DNA of 45,249 nt from CAYFXE01 sp964347035 (lineage in GTDB: Bacteria > Acidobacteriota > Aminicenantia > Aminicenantales > Aminicenantaceae). The notes under the pieces are model-generated. The model saw nothing but the letters and a program-made list of their open reading frames with translations. It was not told the origin of the DNA and did no database searches. Position 1 is the first letter of the stretch; each line of letters starts with the position of its first letter. The position numbers and the translations under genes are program-made. The DNA is taken from assembly GCA_964347035.1 (NCBI GenBank), contig CAYFXE010000024.1:1-45249 (forward strand), in the 5' to 3' direction. Below are positions 1 to 7,876 of the stretch, in pieces.

Positions 1-22
1 CCCGAGGACAAAACCTTGGGAT

Positions 23-35
23 AAGGTCTGACCCC
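23..35. repeat. Half copy of GGTCTGACCCC element
   Basis: The sequence AAGGTCTGACCCC at 23-35 matches, in reverse complement, the GGGGTCAGACCTT arm of the palindromic element at 10518-10599. Only one arm is visible, so the other arm would lie outside the window if this is a full copy. The rest of 1-244 holds no gene I can support: there is an open frame from 3 to 155 with no start and no recognisable protein, followed by an AT-rich leader before the glycosyltransferase. Confidence 0.4.
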
Positions 36-244
36 AGCTCAAACATACTCACAGGTCGACTTCGTAAATTTCCCTCGAAGGCCGAAATACGAAGGTTGGT
101 TAGGTGGGGTCGAGGTCTTCAATGGTCGTCTCATCCATCCCCAAATAACTTATAACAAGTTGTTTCCTTCATACAAAAAAGATGCTTAGTTTTTTCAAGA
201 ATAATTTGCATATTTCAAAATATAAAATAAAATAAAGACAACAA

Positions 245-1300
245 ATGCGTGAGAAAAAAAGGGTGGCTGTGGTCACCTCTGATGTTCCTTTTGTTCAAGG
301 GGGACATCTTGTCATCGCTAGAAGCACTGTCCAAGCTCTCCAGGACTATGGTTATGAAGCGGATTTGGTCCTCACTCCCCAAAACAGGTTTGGTTACCAG
401 TTTCGTGCTTATCTGGCTACTCGGCTAACAGACCTTGGGATGGATGGTTTGGGTCGGAACATAGATCAAGTCATCTCTTTTCGGTTTCCCAGTTATGCTG
501 TCAAACATCCCTGTCACGTCTGCTGGATCAATCACCGGTTAAGAGAGTATTATGATCTATGGGAGGATCTCTGTTCCCAGCTTTCATCTAGGACAAAGGT
601 CAAGGAAAGCCTGAGGAGAGTGGCGATTCGAACTTTAGATACTTATCTCCTCAAGCGCAACGTCACCAAATTGTATGCCCAGTCAAAAACCATCAAAGGA
701 AGACTCAAAAAATGGGGGGATATTCCCTCTGAGGTGCTTTACCCGCCTCCGCCTCATAGAGAATATCATACCGAGTCATACCAGAATTTCATTTTCTCTG
801 TTTCGAGGCTCCAGAGACTTAAGAGGCTGGATCTTCTCGTCGATGCCTTTCGGTACGTGAAAAGTAAAGATCTCAAGGCCATGATCATCGGCGAGGGACC
901 AGAGATGAAACACCTGTTTGATCAGATCAAAAACCACCAGCTTGAAGATAGAGTCATTCTATTAGGTGCCGGAGATGAAAAGAGTGTCCTCGATCATTAC
1001 GCCCGTTGTTTGGCTGTGTTTTTTGCGCCTCTTCGGGAAGATTATGGGCTTGTCACAGCGGAAGCCTTCGCCTCGAGAAAGGACGTGGTGACAACAGATG
1101 ATAGCGGAGGTCCAGCCGAGCTCGTTGCAGATGGAGAAAGAGGTTATGTCGTTGAGGCCAAACCCGAGAAGATTGCTGAAAGATTGGATGAGCTGGCAGC
1201 AAATTCTCCGTTGGCAGAAACGATGGGACAGAAAGCCCATGAATTCATCACAGGGATCACATGGGATAAATCCGTCGAGAAATTGGTAATTTGTGATTAA
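245..1300 (+). CDS. Glycosyltransferase, GT4 family (group 1)
   Basis: A 351-residue GT-B fold glycosyltransferase that probably moves a sugar from an activated donor to a glycan or lipid acceptor at the cytoplasmic face of the membrane. The C-terminal Glycos_transf_1 domain (about residues 180-340) shows the usual landmarks: a strand with SVSRLQRLKRLDLLVDAF, then IIGEGPE, then the donor-binding stretch EDYGLVTAEAFA with the two spaced acidic residues of GT4 enzymes, followed by GGPAEL. The N-terminal half is weakly conserved, as is normal for acceptor domains. There is no signal peptide. No clear Shine-Dalgarno precedes the ATG; the leader is very AT-rich. Substrate cannot be told from the sequence. 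The OPT gene starts 62 bases downstream on the same strand and may be co-transcribed. Confidence 0.85.
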   Translation: MREKKRVAVVTSDVPFVQGGHLVIARSTVQALQDYGYEADLVLTPQNRFGYQFRAYLATRLTDLGMDGLGRNIDQVISFRFPSYAVKHPCHVCWINHRLREYYDLWEDLCSQLSSRTKVKESLRRVAIRTLDTYLLKRNVTKLYAQSKTIKGRLKKWGDIPSEVLYPPPPHREYHTESYQNFIFSVSRLQRLKRLDLLVDAFRYVKSKDLKAMIIGEGPEMKHLFDQIKNHQLEDRVILLGAGDEKSVLDHYARCLAVFFAPLREDYGLVTAEAFASRKDVVTTDDSGGPAELVADGERGYVVEAKPEKIAERLDELAANSPLAETMGQKAHEFITGITWDKSVEKLVICD

Positions 1301-1362
1301 AGTGGCTCATTCTTTGACCATAGAGAATCATTTTTATCCTTCAAAAGAAAGGAAAATTCGAA

Positions 1363-3267
1363 ATGGAAGAACACAGACCTTACGTGCCCGATAAAACAGA
1401 TTTCAAGGATATCACGATCAAGGCTGTCCTTATCGGCGCCATATTCGGTGTCATTTTCGGTTCGGCCAATGCTTATTTGGGGCTCAGAGTGGGCTTGACC
1501 ATCTCCACGGCTATCCCTTTAGCTGTCATCGCGGTGGCCGTCTTCAGAGCGCTCACGCCGGTTTTAGGAAAAAGTACCATCTTGGATTGTAATATTGCCC
1601 AGACGACTGGCTCAGCCAGTTCATCACTGGCTTCAGGCATTATCTTCACCATCCCAGCGCTTTTCATGTGGGGATTCAATCCTGGTATCTTCAAGATGGG
1701 GGCCTTAGCCATGATGGGGGGATTTCTGGGCGTTCTGTTCATGATTCCTCTAAGGAAAGCACTTATCGTCAAAGAGCATGGTGTCCTTCCCTACCCGGAG
1801 GGAACGGCTGCAGCCCAAGTACTCGTCGCCGCCGAGACAGGAGGAGCCAAAGCGAAAAACGTGTTTCTTGGTCTGGGAGTCGGGGCTGTCTTCAAGAGTC
1901 TCATCGGTTTTCTCCATCTTTGGTCGGAGAAAATCTACCTGAAGATACCTGTCCTCAAAAAAGCCTGGCTCGGTATGGAACCCACGCCAGCCCTTCTCGG
2001 AGTGGGATTTATCTTGGGGCCGAGAATTGCAGGCATTATGGTGGCTGGAGGACTCCTCTCCTGGCTGGGCATCATTCCACTGATAGCCTATTTTGGAGAA
2101 AATCTCAATTTTCCGTTGTTCCCTGAAAAGGAGATGTCCATAGCCCAAATGTCTGCCACAGAAATTTGGGATAAATACATAAGAGTCGTCGGAGCTGGAG
2201 CTGTCGCTGTTGCAGGGATCATCACAGTCATCAAGTCTATCCCAACAATGTACAACTCGTTGAAGATAGGGATTAAAGATATAAGTATTTACAAGGGAGC
2301 AGAGGCCGTTCAGAGGAAAAGGACACAAACCGATCTCCCGATCACCGTGCTCGGGATCGGCATCCTCGTCGTGCTGGCCATCCTCATCTTGATGCCGCAG
2401 CTCCTCGGTATCCAAACGTCCATACTCATCCGATTCATGGCCTCCCTCTGTATCGTTTTCTTTGCCTTCTGTTTTGTCACCGTTTCCTCCAGAATTGTCG
2501 GTATGGTGGGAGTAACATCAAACCCAACCTCCGGGATGACAATCGTCACGCTCCTCGGCACAAGCCTCCTCTTTTACGCTCTAGGTTGGACAGATGTTTG
2601 GGGGCAAGCCACGGCTCTAACCATAGGCACGGTGGTGGCCGTGGGAGCCTCGATTGCAGGAGATATCTCCCAGGATTTGAAAGCAGGGTATCTCATAGGA
2701 TCTACGCCCAAAAGACAGCAGACATCAGAATTGATTGGTGTCTTGACCTCAGCTTTCGCCATAGCGGCCGCCGTTTGGCTTTTGGGGGAATCCTTTTCCT
2801 TCGGTTCTGAAGCCTTGCCTGCTCCCCAGGCGGTCTTGATGAAGACGGTGATCGAGGGAGTCCTAGGAGGAGATCTTCCTTGGGGACTTGTTCTAATAGG
2901 CGGGGCGTTCGCCATCGTAGCCGAGCTTCTTAGAGTCCCGTCTCTTCCATTTGCCGTGGGGATTTATCTCCCTCTCTCGACGATGACACCGATTTTTGTC
3001 GGGGGTATGGTCAGGCAATTCATCGAAGTGAAAACCAGGAAGGACGAAGAGCTCCGGACAAGAAGAAAAGAAAAAGGGATCCTCCTCGGGTCAGGATTTA
3101 TCGCTGGAGAAGGCATTGCCGGTGTCGCCATCGCTCTGTATGCATTTATCAAGAAGGCCAAGCCGGCCGGGATCGGCCTTGAGTGGCCTGGATACCTGGG
3201 AGACTTTATTGCCTTAGCGGCCTTTCTTCTCTTGGTTGCCTATTTAGCCCGAAGAAGCTTAAAGTGA
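1363..3267 (+). CDS. OPT family oligopeptide transporter (first copy)
   Basis: A 634-residue polytopic inner-membrane protein of the OPT superfamily, which takes up oligopeptides (or in some members metal-siderophore complexes) using the proton gradient. The N-terminus RPYVP..DFKDITIKAVL, the first helix with SANAYLGLRVGLT, the internal ISQDLKAGYLIG and the ALPAPQA motif are typical of the bacterial OPT group. Roughly 14-16 hydrophobic segments can be counted. A purine-rich AAAGGAAAA lies upstream of the ATG. It is a clear paralogue of the OPT gene at 16056-18056, sharing the N-terminal YVP motif, NAYLGL and the ALPAPQA motif. Substrate is not determined; family membership is secure. Confidence 0.92.
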   Translation: MEEHRPYVPDKTDFKDITIKAVLIGAIFGVIFGSANAYLGLRVGLTISTAIPLAVIAVAVFRALTPVLGKSTILDCNIAQTTGSASSSLASGIIFTIPALFMWGFNPGIFKMGALAMMGGFLGVLFMIPLRKALIVKEHGVLPYPEGTAAAQVLVAAETGGAKAKNVFLGLGVGAVFKSLIGFLHLWSEKIYLKIPVLKKAWLGMEPTPALLGVGFILGPRIAGIMVAGGLLSWLGIIPLIAYFGENLNFPLFPEKEMSIAQMSATEIWDKYIRVVGAGAVAVAGIITVIKSIPTMYNSLKIGIKDISIYKGAEAVQRKRTQTDLPITVLGIGILVVLAILILMPQLLGIQTSILIRFMASLCIVFFAFCFVTVSSRIVGMVGVTSNPTSGMTIVTLLGTSLLFYALGWTDVWGQATALTIGTVVAVGASIAGDISQDLKAGYLIGSTPKRQQTSELIGVLTSAFAIAAAVWLLGESFSFGSEALPAPQAVLMKTVIEGVLGGDLPWGLVLIGGAFAIVAELLRVPSLPFAVGIYLPLSTMTPIFVGGMVRQFIEVKTRKDEELRTRRKEKGILLGSGFIAGEGIAGVAIALYAFIKKAKPAGIGLEWPGYLGDFIALAAFLLLVAYLARRSLK

Positions 3268-3309
3268 AAGTGATGGTCTATTCCATAAGCATGCATTCCT
3301 CTCTCAGCC

Positions 3310-3337
3310 TTGTATTATTTTGATCAAATACTATAAT
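3310..3337 (+). promoter_or_regulatory. Candidate promoter of cstA
   Basis: TTGTAT (3310-3315), a 16-base spacer and a perfect TATAAT (3332-3337) sit about 45 bases before the cstA start. The -35 box is weak, matching the consensus only in TTG. The -10 box overlaps an inverted repeat described separately. Confidence 0.4.
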
Positions 3338-3355
3338 TTATATGGATGTTATAGT
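3319..3355. promoter_or_regulatory. Candidate operator upstream of cstA
   Basis: Two palindromes are nested in the cstA leader. TTTGATCAAA (3319-3328) is a perfect 10-base palindrome inside the promoter spacer. ACTATAA (3330-3336) and TTATAGT (3349-3355) form a perfect 7-base inverted repeat that covers the -10 box. Placement suggests repressor binding, but the region is AT-rich and such palindromes can arise by chance. Confidence 0.3.
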
Positions 3356-3382
3356 TTATAATGGAATTCTGAGCAAAACAGG

Positions 3383-5047
3383 ATGAATACGCTCATTATA
3401 GCTTGTGTTCTCTTCCTCTGGCTTGTCCTGGGATACAAGATTTACGGCTCATTCATCGAGAAAAGGGTCATTAAGATCGATAATTCCCAGCCCACTCCAG
3501 CTCATGAGTTTAATGACGGTATTGATTATTCCCCGGCAAAAAAGCCCCTCCTTTTTGGCCATCATTTTTCATCGATAGCCGGAGCTGGACCCATCCTAGG
3601 GCCTCTGTTAGGTGTTCTGTATTTCGGCTGGTTAGGGGCCTTGCTCTGGGTGGCTATCGGGAGTGTTTTCTTAGGGGCTGTCCATGATTACACCTCACTC
3701 ATGACGTCAGTCAAGAATAAGGGGACTTCTCTGGCCGATATCTCTGAATACACTCTAGGGCTGCGCACCAAAATCATTTTCTCTGTTTTTCTTTGGTTCG
3801 CTCTGGCCCTGGTCATCGCCGTCTTTGCGGTTGTGGCCTCGCAGACGCTTGTCTCCCAACCAGAAATCGTCCTCCCCACCTTCGGCCTGATCATCATCGC
3901 CATGGTCTTTGGTTGGTTGATTTACAAAAGAGGCATCAATGTCGCGGCAGCGACTATCTCTGCCCTGGCCATCCTTTTTCTTCTGATCTATTTAGGCAAT
4001 GAATATCCCGTAAGGCTTCCCGCCCAATTTCTCGGACTGTCCGCGCAGAGCTTTTGGTTTTATATGCTAATCATCTACAGCCTTTTTGCCTCTTCCCTCC
4101 CTGTGTGGTTTCTGCTCCAGCCGCGAGATTACGTCAGCACTTGGATTCTTTTTTTAGGATTAGGCGTCGGCTATCTCGGGCTGATCGTCGCCCACCCGTC
4201 GATCAATGCGCCCGCTTTTGTGTCTTTCTCCAGTAAAGCAGGACCTCTTTGGCCGATTCTCTTTGTGGTCATAGCCTGCGGTGCAATCTCTGGATTTCAT
4301 TCAGTCGTGGCTAGCGGGACAACAGCCAAACAGCTGCCGGATCAAGCCAGTGGTAAGTTTATCGGGTTTGGCGGGATGGTGACAGAGGCGGCTTTAGCCG
4401 GCCTGGTGATATTCATCGCCTCGAGTGCCTTGATTTGGGATCCCACCGGAGTAAAGAGTGAGTTTGGCTTTCAATACTTGATGACATCGGTCGGAGATCC
4501 CATCCGGACCTTTGCCACAGGCTATGGACGGTTTATCTCAGCGCTTCCCGGTCTGTCTCTGACTATAGGACTGTTTTTCGGGATGATCATGCTCAACGCT
4601 TTTGTCCTCACCACCCTGGATACAGCGACGCGATTGGGCCGGTTTATCACTTCGGAGCTACTGGGAAAGAAATTCTCTGTTCTCAAAAACAGATGGATGA
4701 GTTCCATCATCATCCTGGTATTTGCAGCTATTATGGGGGGAACAGAGGGCTACAAGGCCATCTGGCCCGTCTTTGGAGCTTCTAACCAGTTGGTCGCCGC
4801 CCTGGCTTTAGTCGTTGTCTCTTCATATCTCGTGGGAATCAAAAGCCCGAAGAAGTATACTGTTTATCCAGCCGGATTTATGCTGATCACCACTGTCGGA
4901 GCACTGGTCTATAAGGGGTATTATTTCTTCCAAGATAAGAGTTATCTTCTCGGCAGTGTAGCTGTGATATTGGTTGTTCTGGCCCTGATTATTGTTTACG
5001 ATGCACGCTCTATCTTACTCTCCCGTCAAAATCATGAGAAGAGTTGA
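3383..5047 (+). CDS. cstA: Carbon starvation protein CstA family transporter
   Basis: A 554-residue multi-spanning membrane protein of the CstA/BtsT family. Characterised members import pyruvate or peptides when carbon is short. The family hallmark HHFSSIAGAGPILGP is present at about residues 56-70, with the N-terminal helix ending in YKIYGSFIE, the HDYTSLM stretch near residue 95, HSVVASGTTAKQ in the middle, and a C-terminal GASNQLVAALALVV segment. It is shorter than E. coli CstA (about 700 residues) but close to the length of many non-enterobacterial members. The ATG at 3383 follows a CAGGA sequence. The upstream region carries a TATAAT and palindromes that could regulate it. The gene converges on the TIGR04076 gene with a 147-base spacer in which I see no convincing terminator. 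Confidence 0.9.
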   Translation: MNTLIIACVLFLWLVLGYKIYGSFIEKRVIKIDNSQPTPAHEFNDGIDYSPAKKPLLFGHHFSSIAGAGPILGPLLGVLYFGWLGALLWVAIGSVFLGAVHDYTSLMTSVKNKGTSLADISEYTLGLRTKIIFSVFLWFALALVIAVFAVVASQTLVSQPEIVLPTFGLIIIAMVFGWLIYKRGINVAAATISALAILFLLIYLGNEYPVRLPAQFLGLSAQSFWFYMLIIYSLFASSLPVWFLLQPRDYVSTWILFLGLGVGYLGLIVAHPSINAPAFVSFSSKAGPLWPILFVVIACGAISGFHSVVASGTTAKQLPDQASGKFIGFGGMVTEAALAGLVIFIASSALIWDPTGVKSEFGFQYLMTSVGDPIRTFATGYGRFISALPGLSLTIGLFFGMIMLNAFVLTTLDTATRLGRFITSELLGKKFSVLKNRWMSSIIILVFAAIMGGTEGYKAIWPVFGASNQLVAALALVVVSSYLVGIKSPKKYTVYPAGFMLITTVGALVYKGYYFFQDKSYLLGSVAVILVVLALIIVYDARSILLSRQNHEKS

Positions 5048-5194
5048 AGGAAATCCGAGGTAGAAATAACACAAGCAGGCTGTTAGGATTTTAAATCATC
5101 CTTGATTTGAGGGGCTATCTCATTATCACCGGAAAATCGTCTTAGCGTCTGAACTGCCTGATTCAGAGATAGGATATACAAGACCTCGGTTTAA

Positions 5195-5470
5195 CTATTT
5201 GGGCAGCATGCCGACCTTGAAAATGACTCCTTTAGGATCAGGACAGCACAGGGTTTCTGTTTCCGCGATCCAATCATCATGCGGAAGCTCATCCTCTCTC
5301 TGTTTAGCAGTCAAAAAAGGAAAAAGGCTGTTGAGAGCATACAAACAAACTTTCTTTCCATCGGGGATTTCAATCGTCCCTTCCCCTCTGATGAAAAAAG
5401 TATCGCCAACTTTGTGTCTGGCACCGCATCTCTCTTTAATCCCCATGACTTCGACCTTTAATTCTCTCAT
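5195..5470 (-). CDS. TIGR04076 family small protein
   Basis: A 91-residue cytoplasmic protein resembling the TIGR04076 family, whose function is not known. It opens with a short beta-like stretch (ELKVEVMGIKERCGARHKVGD) with a cysteine at residue 15, then a central segment around residues 40-65, and ends with a paired cysteine in LCCPDPKGVIF at residues 74-75. The three cysteines could bind a metal or form a redox site, but this is inference. A strong AAAGGAG lies 6 bases before the ATG. It is divergently placed to exbD, which starts 127 bases away. No partner gene suggests a role. Confidence 0.75.
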   Translation of the reverse strand: MRELKVEVMGIKERCGARHKVGDTFFIRGEGTIEIPDGKKVCLYALNSLFPFLTAKQREDELPHDDWIAETETLCCPDPKGVIFKVGMLPK

Positions 5471-5533
5471 GATTGGCTCCTTTCCTTCCGAGCAAAACTA
5501 TATATGTCCAAGATAAAAAAATCAATAAACAGA

Positions 5534-5563
5534 TTGACAAAGTTCAGGAAAATATCATAAAAT
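5534..5563 (+). promoter_or_regulatory. Promoter of exbD
   Basis: A perfect TTGACA (5534-5539), an 18-base spacer and TAAAAT (5558-5563) lie 34 bases before the exbD start. Its position in the divergent spacer fits transcription of exbD and the following thioredoxin-like gene. Confidence 0.55.
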
Positions 5564-5597
5564 ATGCCACCGAGTACCGGAGACAAAGGAGGATAGG

Positions 5598-5990
5598 ATG
5601 GTCCAAAAGGCCGAACCTAATGTCGTTCCTCTATGTGATGTATTGCTTGTATTGCTCATCATTTTCATGGTGATCACGCCGATGGTTCAGAAAGGAATCG
5701 ACGTTAAGCTCCCAGAGACGACAGCGGACACAAGCGCAACTCCAGCTGGTCTCATCGTTCTGACCTTGAAGAAAGACATGAGCGTTCTCATCAATCAAGA
5801 AGGTATTGATATGAGTATGCTCCAAGACCGACTAAGGAGTATTTATTCTACCCGACAAGATAAAACCATCTTCATCAGAGCTGATGCGAAGCTGCCTTAC
5901 AGCCGAGTGATTGAGTTAATCGACATTGCTAAGGGTGCAGGGTGTGAAGTCCTCGGGATCATTCCTGAGTATTTTACTGAAGAAGAATAA
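5598..5990 (+). CDS. exbD: Biopolymer transport protein ExbD/TolR family
   Basis: A 130-residue protein with one membrane helix near the N-terminus and a periplasmic C-terminal domain, as in ExbD and TolR. These proteins work with an ExbB/TolQ channel to convert proton motive force into mechanical work at the outer membrane. The signature PLCDVLLVLLIIFMVITPM (residues 11-29) includes the conserved membrane aspartate at residue 14. The periplasmic part shows the expected ending FIRADAKLPYSRVIELIDIAKGAG. AAAGGAGG precedes the ATG at optimal spacing. The odd point is context: no exbB/tolQ, tonB or second exbD lies nearby, so its stator partner must be encoded elsewhere. It is followed after 34 bases by a thioredoxin-fold gene, with which it is probably co-transcribed. 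Confidence 0.9.
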   Translation: MVQKAEPNVVPLCDVLLVLLIIFMVITPMVQKGIDVKLPETTADTSATPAGLIVLTLKKDMSVLINQEGIDMSMLQDRLRSIYSTRQDKTIFIRADAKLPYSRVIELIDIAKGAGCEVLGIIPEYFTEEE

Positions 5991-6024
5991 GCCAGCCTAA
6001 TATTTTTCTTCTGGTTCATTTCCC

Positions 6025-6518
6025 ATGAAAAACACGCTGTTTGCTCTCCTCCTGATTTTCGCCTTAATGATGTTCTCCATCTACCGGAATGATGATCTGG
6101 TCGGACCGCTGACAGAGGCTGCGGTTCTGGAAGCACACTCTGATTGGCAGGAAGTCAAGGCGTCTTACTTTCCTCAGGCTGAACCTCTCGAGAAATTAAA
6201 ATCGATTGATTACATGGTCAACGTCGAGGTCATTCTTGGGACTTGGTGTTCTGATAGCAAACAGCATGTCAGCGCATATTTCAAAATCATCGAAATGGCG
6301 GATAATCCGATGATTCAATCCTTGTATACCGGNNNNNNNNNNCCGGAATCCCAGAAGAGAAAGAGGCTCGAGAGCCGTATATTCAGGGGAAAAACATCGT
6401 CAGAGTCCCGACTTTTATCGTGACCATCAACGGTGAAGAAAAAGGAAGAATCATCGAACATCCAGAAAAATCCGTTGAAGAAGATTTAGTGGACATCATA
6501 GAGGGAAAGAAAGACTAA
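6025..6518 (+). CDS. Thioredoxin-fold protein (interrupted by assembly gap)
   Basis: An exported or membrane-anchored thioredoxin-like protein of about 155 residues. The N-terminus has a hydrophobic signal or anchor (KNTLFALLLIFALMMFSIY). The active-site region reads VILGTWCSDSK, so only the first cysteine of the usual CxxC is present. After the gap the reading frame continues as GIPEEKEAREP, then VRVPTFIVTING, which contains the cis-proline (VPT) typical of thioredoxins, and ends at the TAA at 6516-6518. The 10-N gap (6333-6342) looks artificial: both contig ends carry CCGG, and merging on this overlap joins the two halves in frame. A single-cysteine site argues against a classical disulfide reductase. 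It follows exbD by 34 bases and is likely in the same transcript. Confidence 0.75.
6333..6342. other. Assembly gap (10 N), probably an unmerged overlap
   Basis: The left contig ends in TATACCGG and the right begins CCGGAATCCC. Merging on the shared CCGG gives the codons ACC GGA ATC CCA and keeps the thioredoxin-like gene in one frame. Confidence 0.8.
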
Positions 6519-6543
6519 TCCCTCCGCCCTACTCACTACCTCT

Positions 6544-6649
6544 CAGTAAGTAACTCATTCACCCTTTGATACAATAACTCAGAAAGAAATTTTTTATATT
6601 AATTAGAAAATAATTTATTTGAGTAACAGAGTGACGGAGTTACTGACTG
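6544..6649. repeat. Imperfect inverted repeat between convergent genes
   Basis: The arm at 6544-6562 (CAGTAAGTAACTCATTCAC) matches the reverse complement of 6631-6649 at 16 of 19 positions, with further partial pairing through GTTACTC-like motifs inside. The element fills the spacer between the thioredoxin-like gene and acyl-CoA dehydrogenase, which converge here. It could be a miniature palindromic repeat or a bidirectional terminator; the interior is AT-rich. Confidence 0.45.
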
Positions 6650-6651
6650 GT

Positions 6652-7806
6652 TCACTTCTTTTTAATCGGTCCGATCAGCTCTCTAGAAATAATCAAGCGT
6701 TGGATTTCGTTCGTTCCTTCATAAATTTGAAGGAGCTTGGCATCTCTCATCAGTTTTTCCATTGGATAGTCTTTCATGTAGCCGTAGCCTCCGAAGATTT
6801 GAAGGGCTTCGGTTGTCACTTTCATGGCCACATCAGAGCCAAAAAACTTGGCCATGGCTGACTCCTTACCGCAGGGCTTCCCTTCATCCAGAAGCCAAGC
6901 CGTCCTCCAGACCAGAAGACGGGCTGCGTCAATTTCGGTAGCCATCTGGGCAATCCTGAAGGAGATGTTCTGGAAGAGAGCAATGGGTCTGCCGAATTGG
7001 ACTCTCGTTTTTGCATAATCGATCGCATATTCTAAGGCAGCTCTGGCGACTCCGACGCCGGCTGCACCGACCGGGCCCCGTGTTCTATCCAGGGTTTTCA
7101 TAGCAATGATGAAACCCATGCCTTCTTTAGACAACAGATTTTCAACAGGCACTTTGAGATCATCGAAATAGAGCTCAACAGTGTTCGAAGCTCTATGTCC
7201 CATCTTGTCTTCCACTTTACCGATGGTGAGCCCCGGCGTTTCTCGGGGGACGATGAACGCGCTCATCCCCCGAGCTCCCTTATCGGGATCAGTCAAAGCA
7301 AAGACCACGTAGAGGCTGGCGATTCCCCCGTTAGAGATGAAACATTTAGAACCGTTGATGATGTACTCGTCTTCCTTCTTAATGGCTTTTGTTTTGATAG
7401 AACCGGCATCAGAGCCTGCTTCTCTCTCTGTCAGACAGAATGAAGCGAAGGACATCTCTTTAGTCTGCGGTGTCAAAAACGTCTTTTTCTGTTCGTCAGT
7501 TCCATACAGGATAATCGGTGTGTAGGCCAAAGCATTGACCATCATTGTGGTGTACATTCCTGCACAGCCCACTGCCAGTTCCTCGCTTATGATCACTGTC
7601 TCGAGGTCGTTCAAGCCTCCTCCCTCGTATTCTTTGGGAATGGTACAGGTGAGGAACCCGACTTCAAAAGCCTTTTTCATCACATCTTCCGGGAATTCCT
7701 CCCCTCTATCATATTTAGCCGCGTTAGGTTTCATCTCTTTTTCAGCAAACTCTCTTGCCATTTCTTGAAGGGCTAGTTGTTCCTCGGTTAAGCTAAAATC
7801 GATCAA
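6652..7806 (-). CDS. Acyl-CoA dehydrogenase
   Basis: A 384-residue flavoenzyme that introduces the alpha-beta double bond into acyl-CoA thioesters and passes electrons to electron-transfer flavoprotein. All three family regions are visible: the helical N-terminus (MIDFSLTEEQLALQEMAREFA), the FAD-contacting middle segment CLTEREAGSDAGS and the C-terminal signature DAKLLQIYEGTNEIQR, in which the glutamate of YEG (about residue 363) is the expected catalytic base. Length and motifs match short- and medium-chain enzymes of the butyryl-CoA type; chain-length preference cannot be read. Translation starts at TTG (7806) preceded at 5 bases by AAAGGAGG. A strong promoter overlaps the end of the gene upstream. 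No etfAB genes are nearby. Confidence 0.93.
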   Translation of the reverse strand: MIDFSLTEEQLALQEMAREFAEKEMKPNAAKYDRGEEFPEDVMKKAFEVGFLTCTIPKEYEGGGLNDLETVIISEELAVGCAGMYTTMMVNALAYTPIILYGTDEQKKTFLTPQTKEMSFASFCLTEREAGSDAGSIKTKAIKKEDEYIINGSKCFISNGGIASLYVVFALTDPDKGARGMSAFIVPRETPGLTIGKVEDKMGHRASNTVELYFDDLKVPVENLLSKEGMGFIIAMKTLDRTRGPVGAAGVGVARAALEYAIDYAKTRVQFGRPIALFQNISFRIAQMATEIDAARLLVWRTAWLLDEGKPCGKESAMAKFFGSDVAMKVTTEALQIFGGYGYMKDYPMEKLMRDAKLLQIYEGTNEIQRLIISRELIGPIKKK

Positions 7807-7847
7807 TCTTTCCTCCTTTAAGACCTTAAATCTTTGAAGAACAGAAA

Positions 7848-7876
7848 TTTATAACGGAATCTAATTTTTATGTCAA
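7848..7876 (-). promoter_or_regulatory. Promoter of acyl-CoA dehydrogenase
   Basis: On the minus strand a perfect TTGACA (7871-7876) is followed by a 17-base spacer and TATAAA (7848-7853), about 40 bases before the TTG start. The -35 box overlaps the stop codon of the radical SAM gene, so the dehydrogenase need not depend on read-through from it. Confidence 0.6.

Noticed and set aside
3..155. Open frame running in from the left edge
   Set aside because: About 50 codons with no start and no recognisable protein; it crosses the palindromic arm at 23-35, so it is probably chance.
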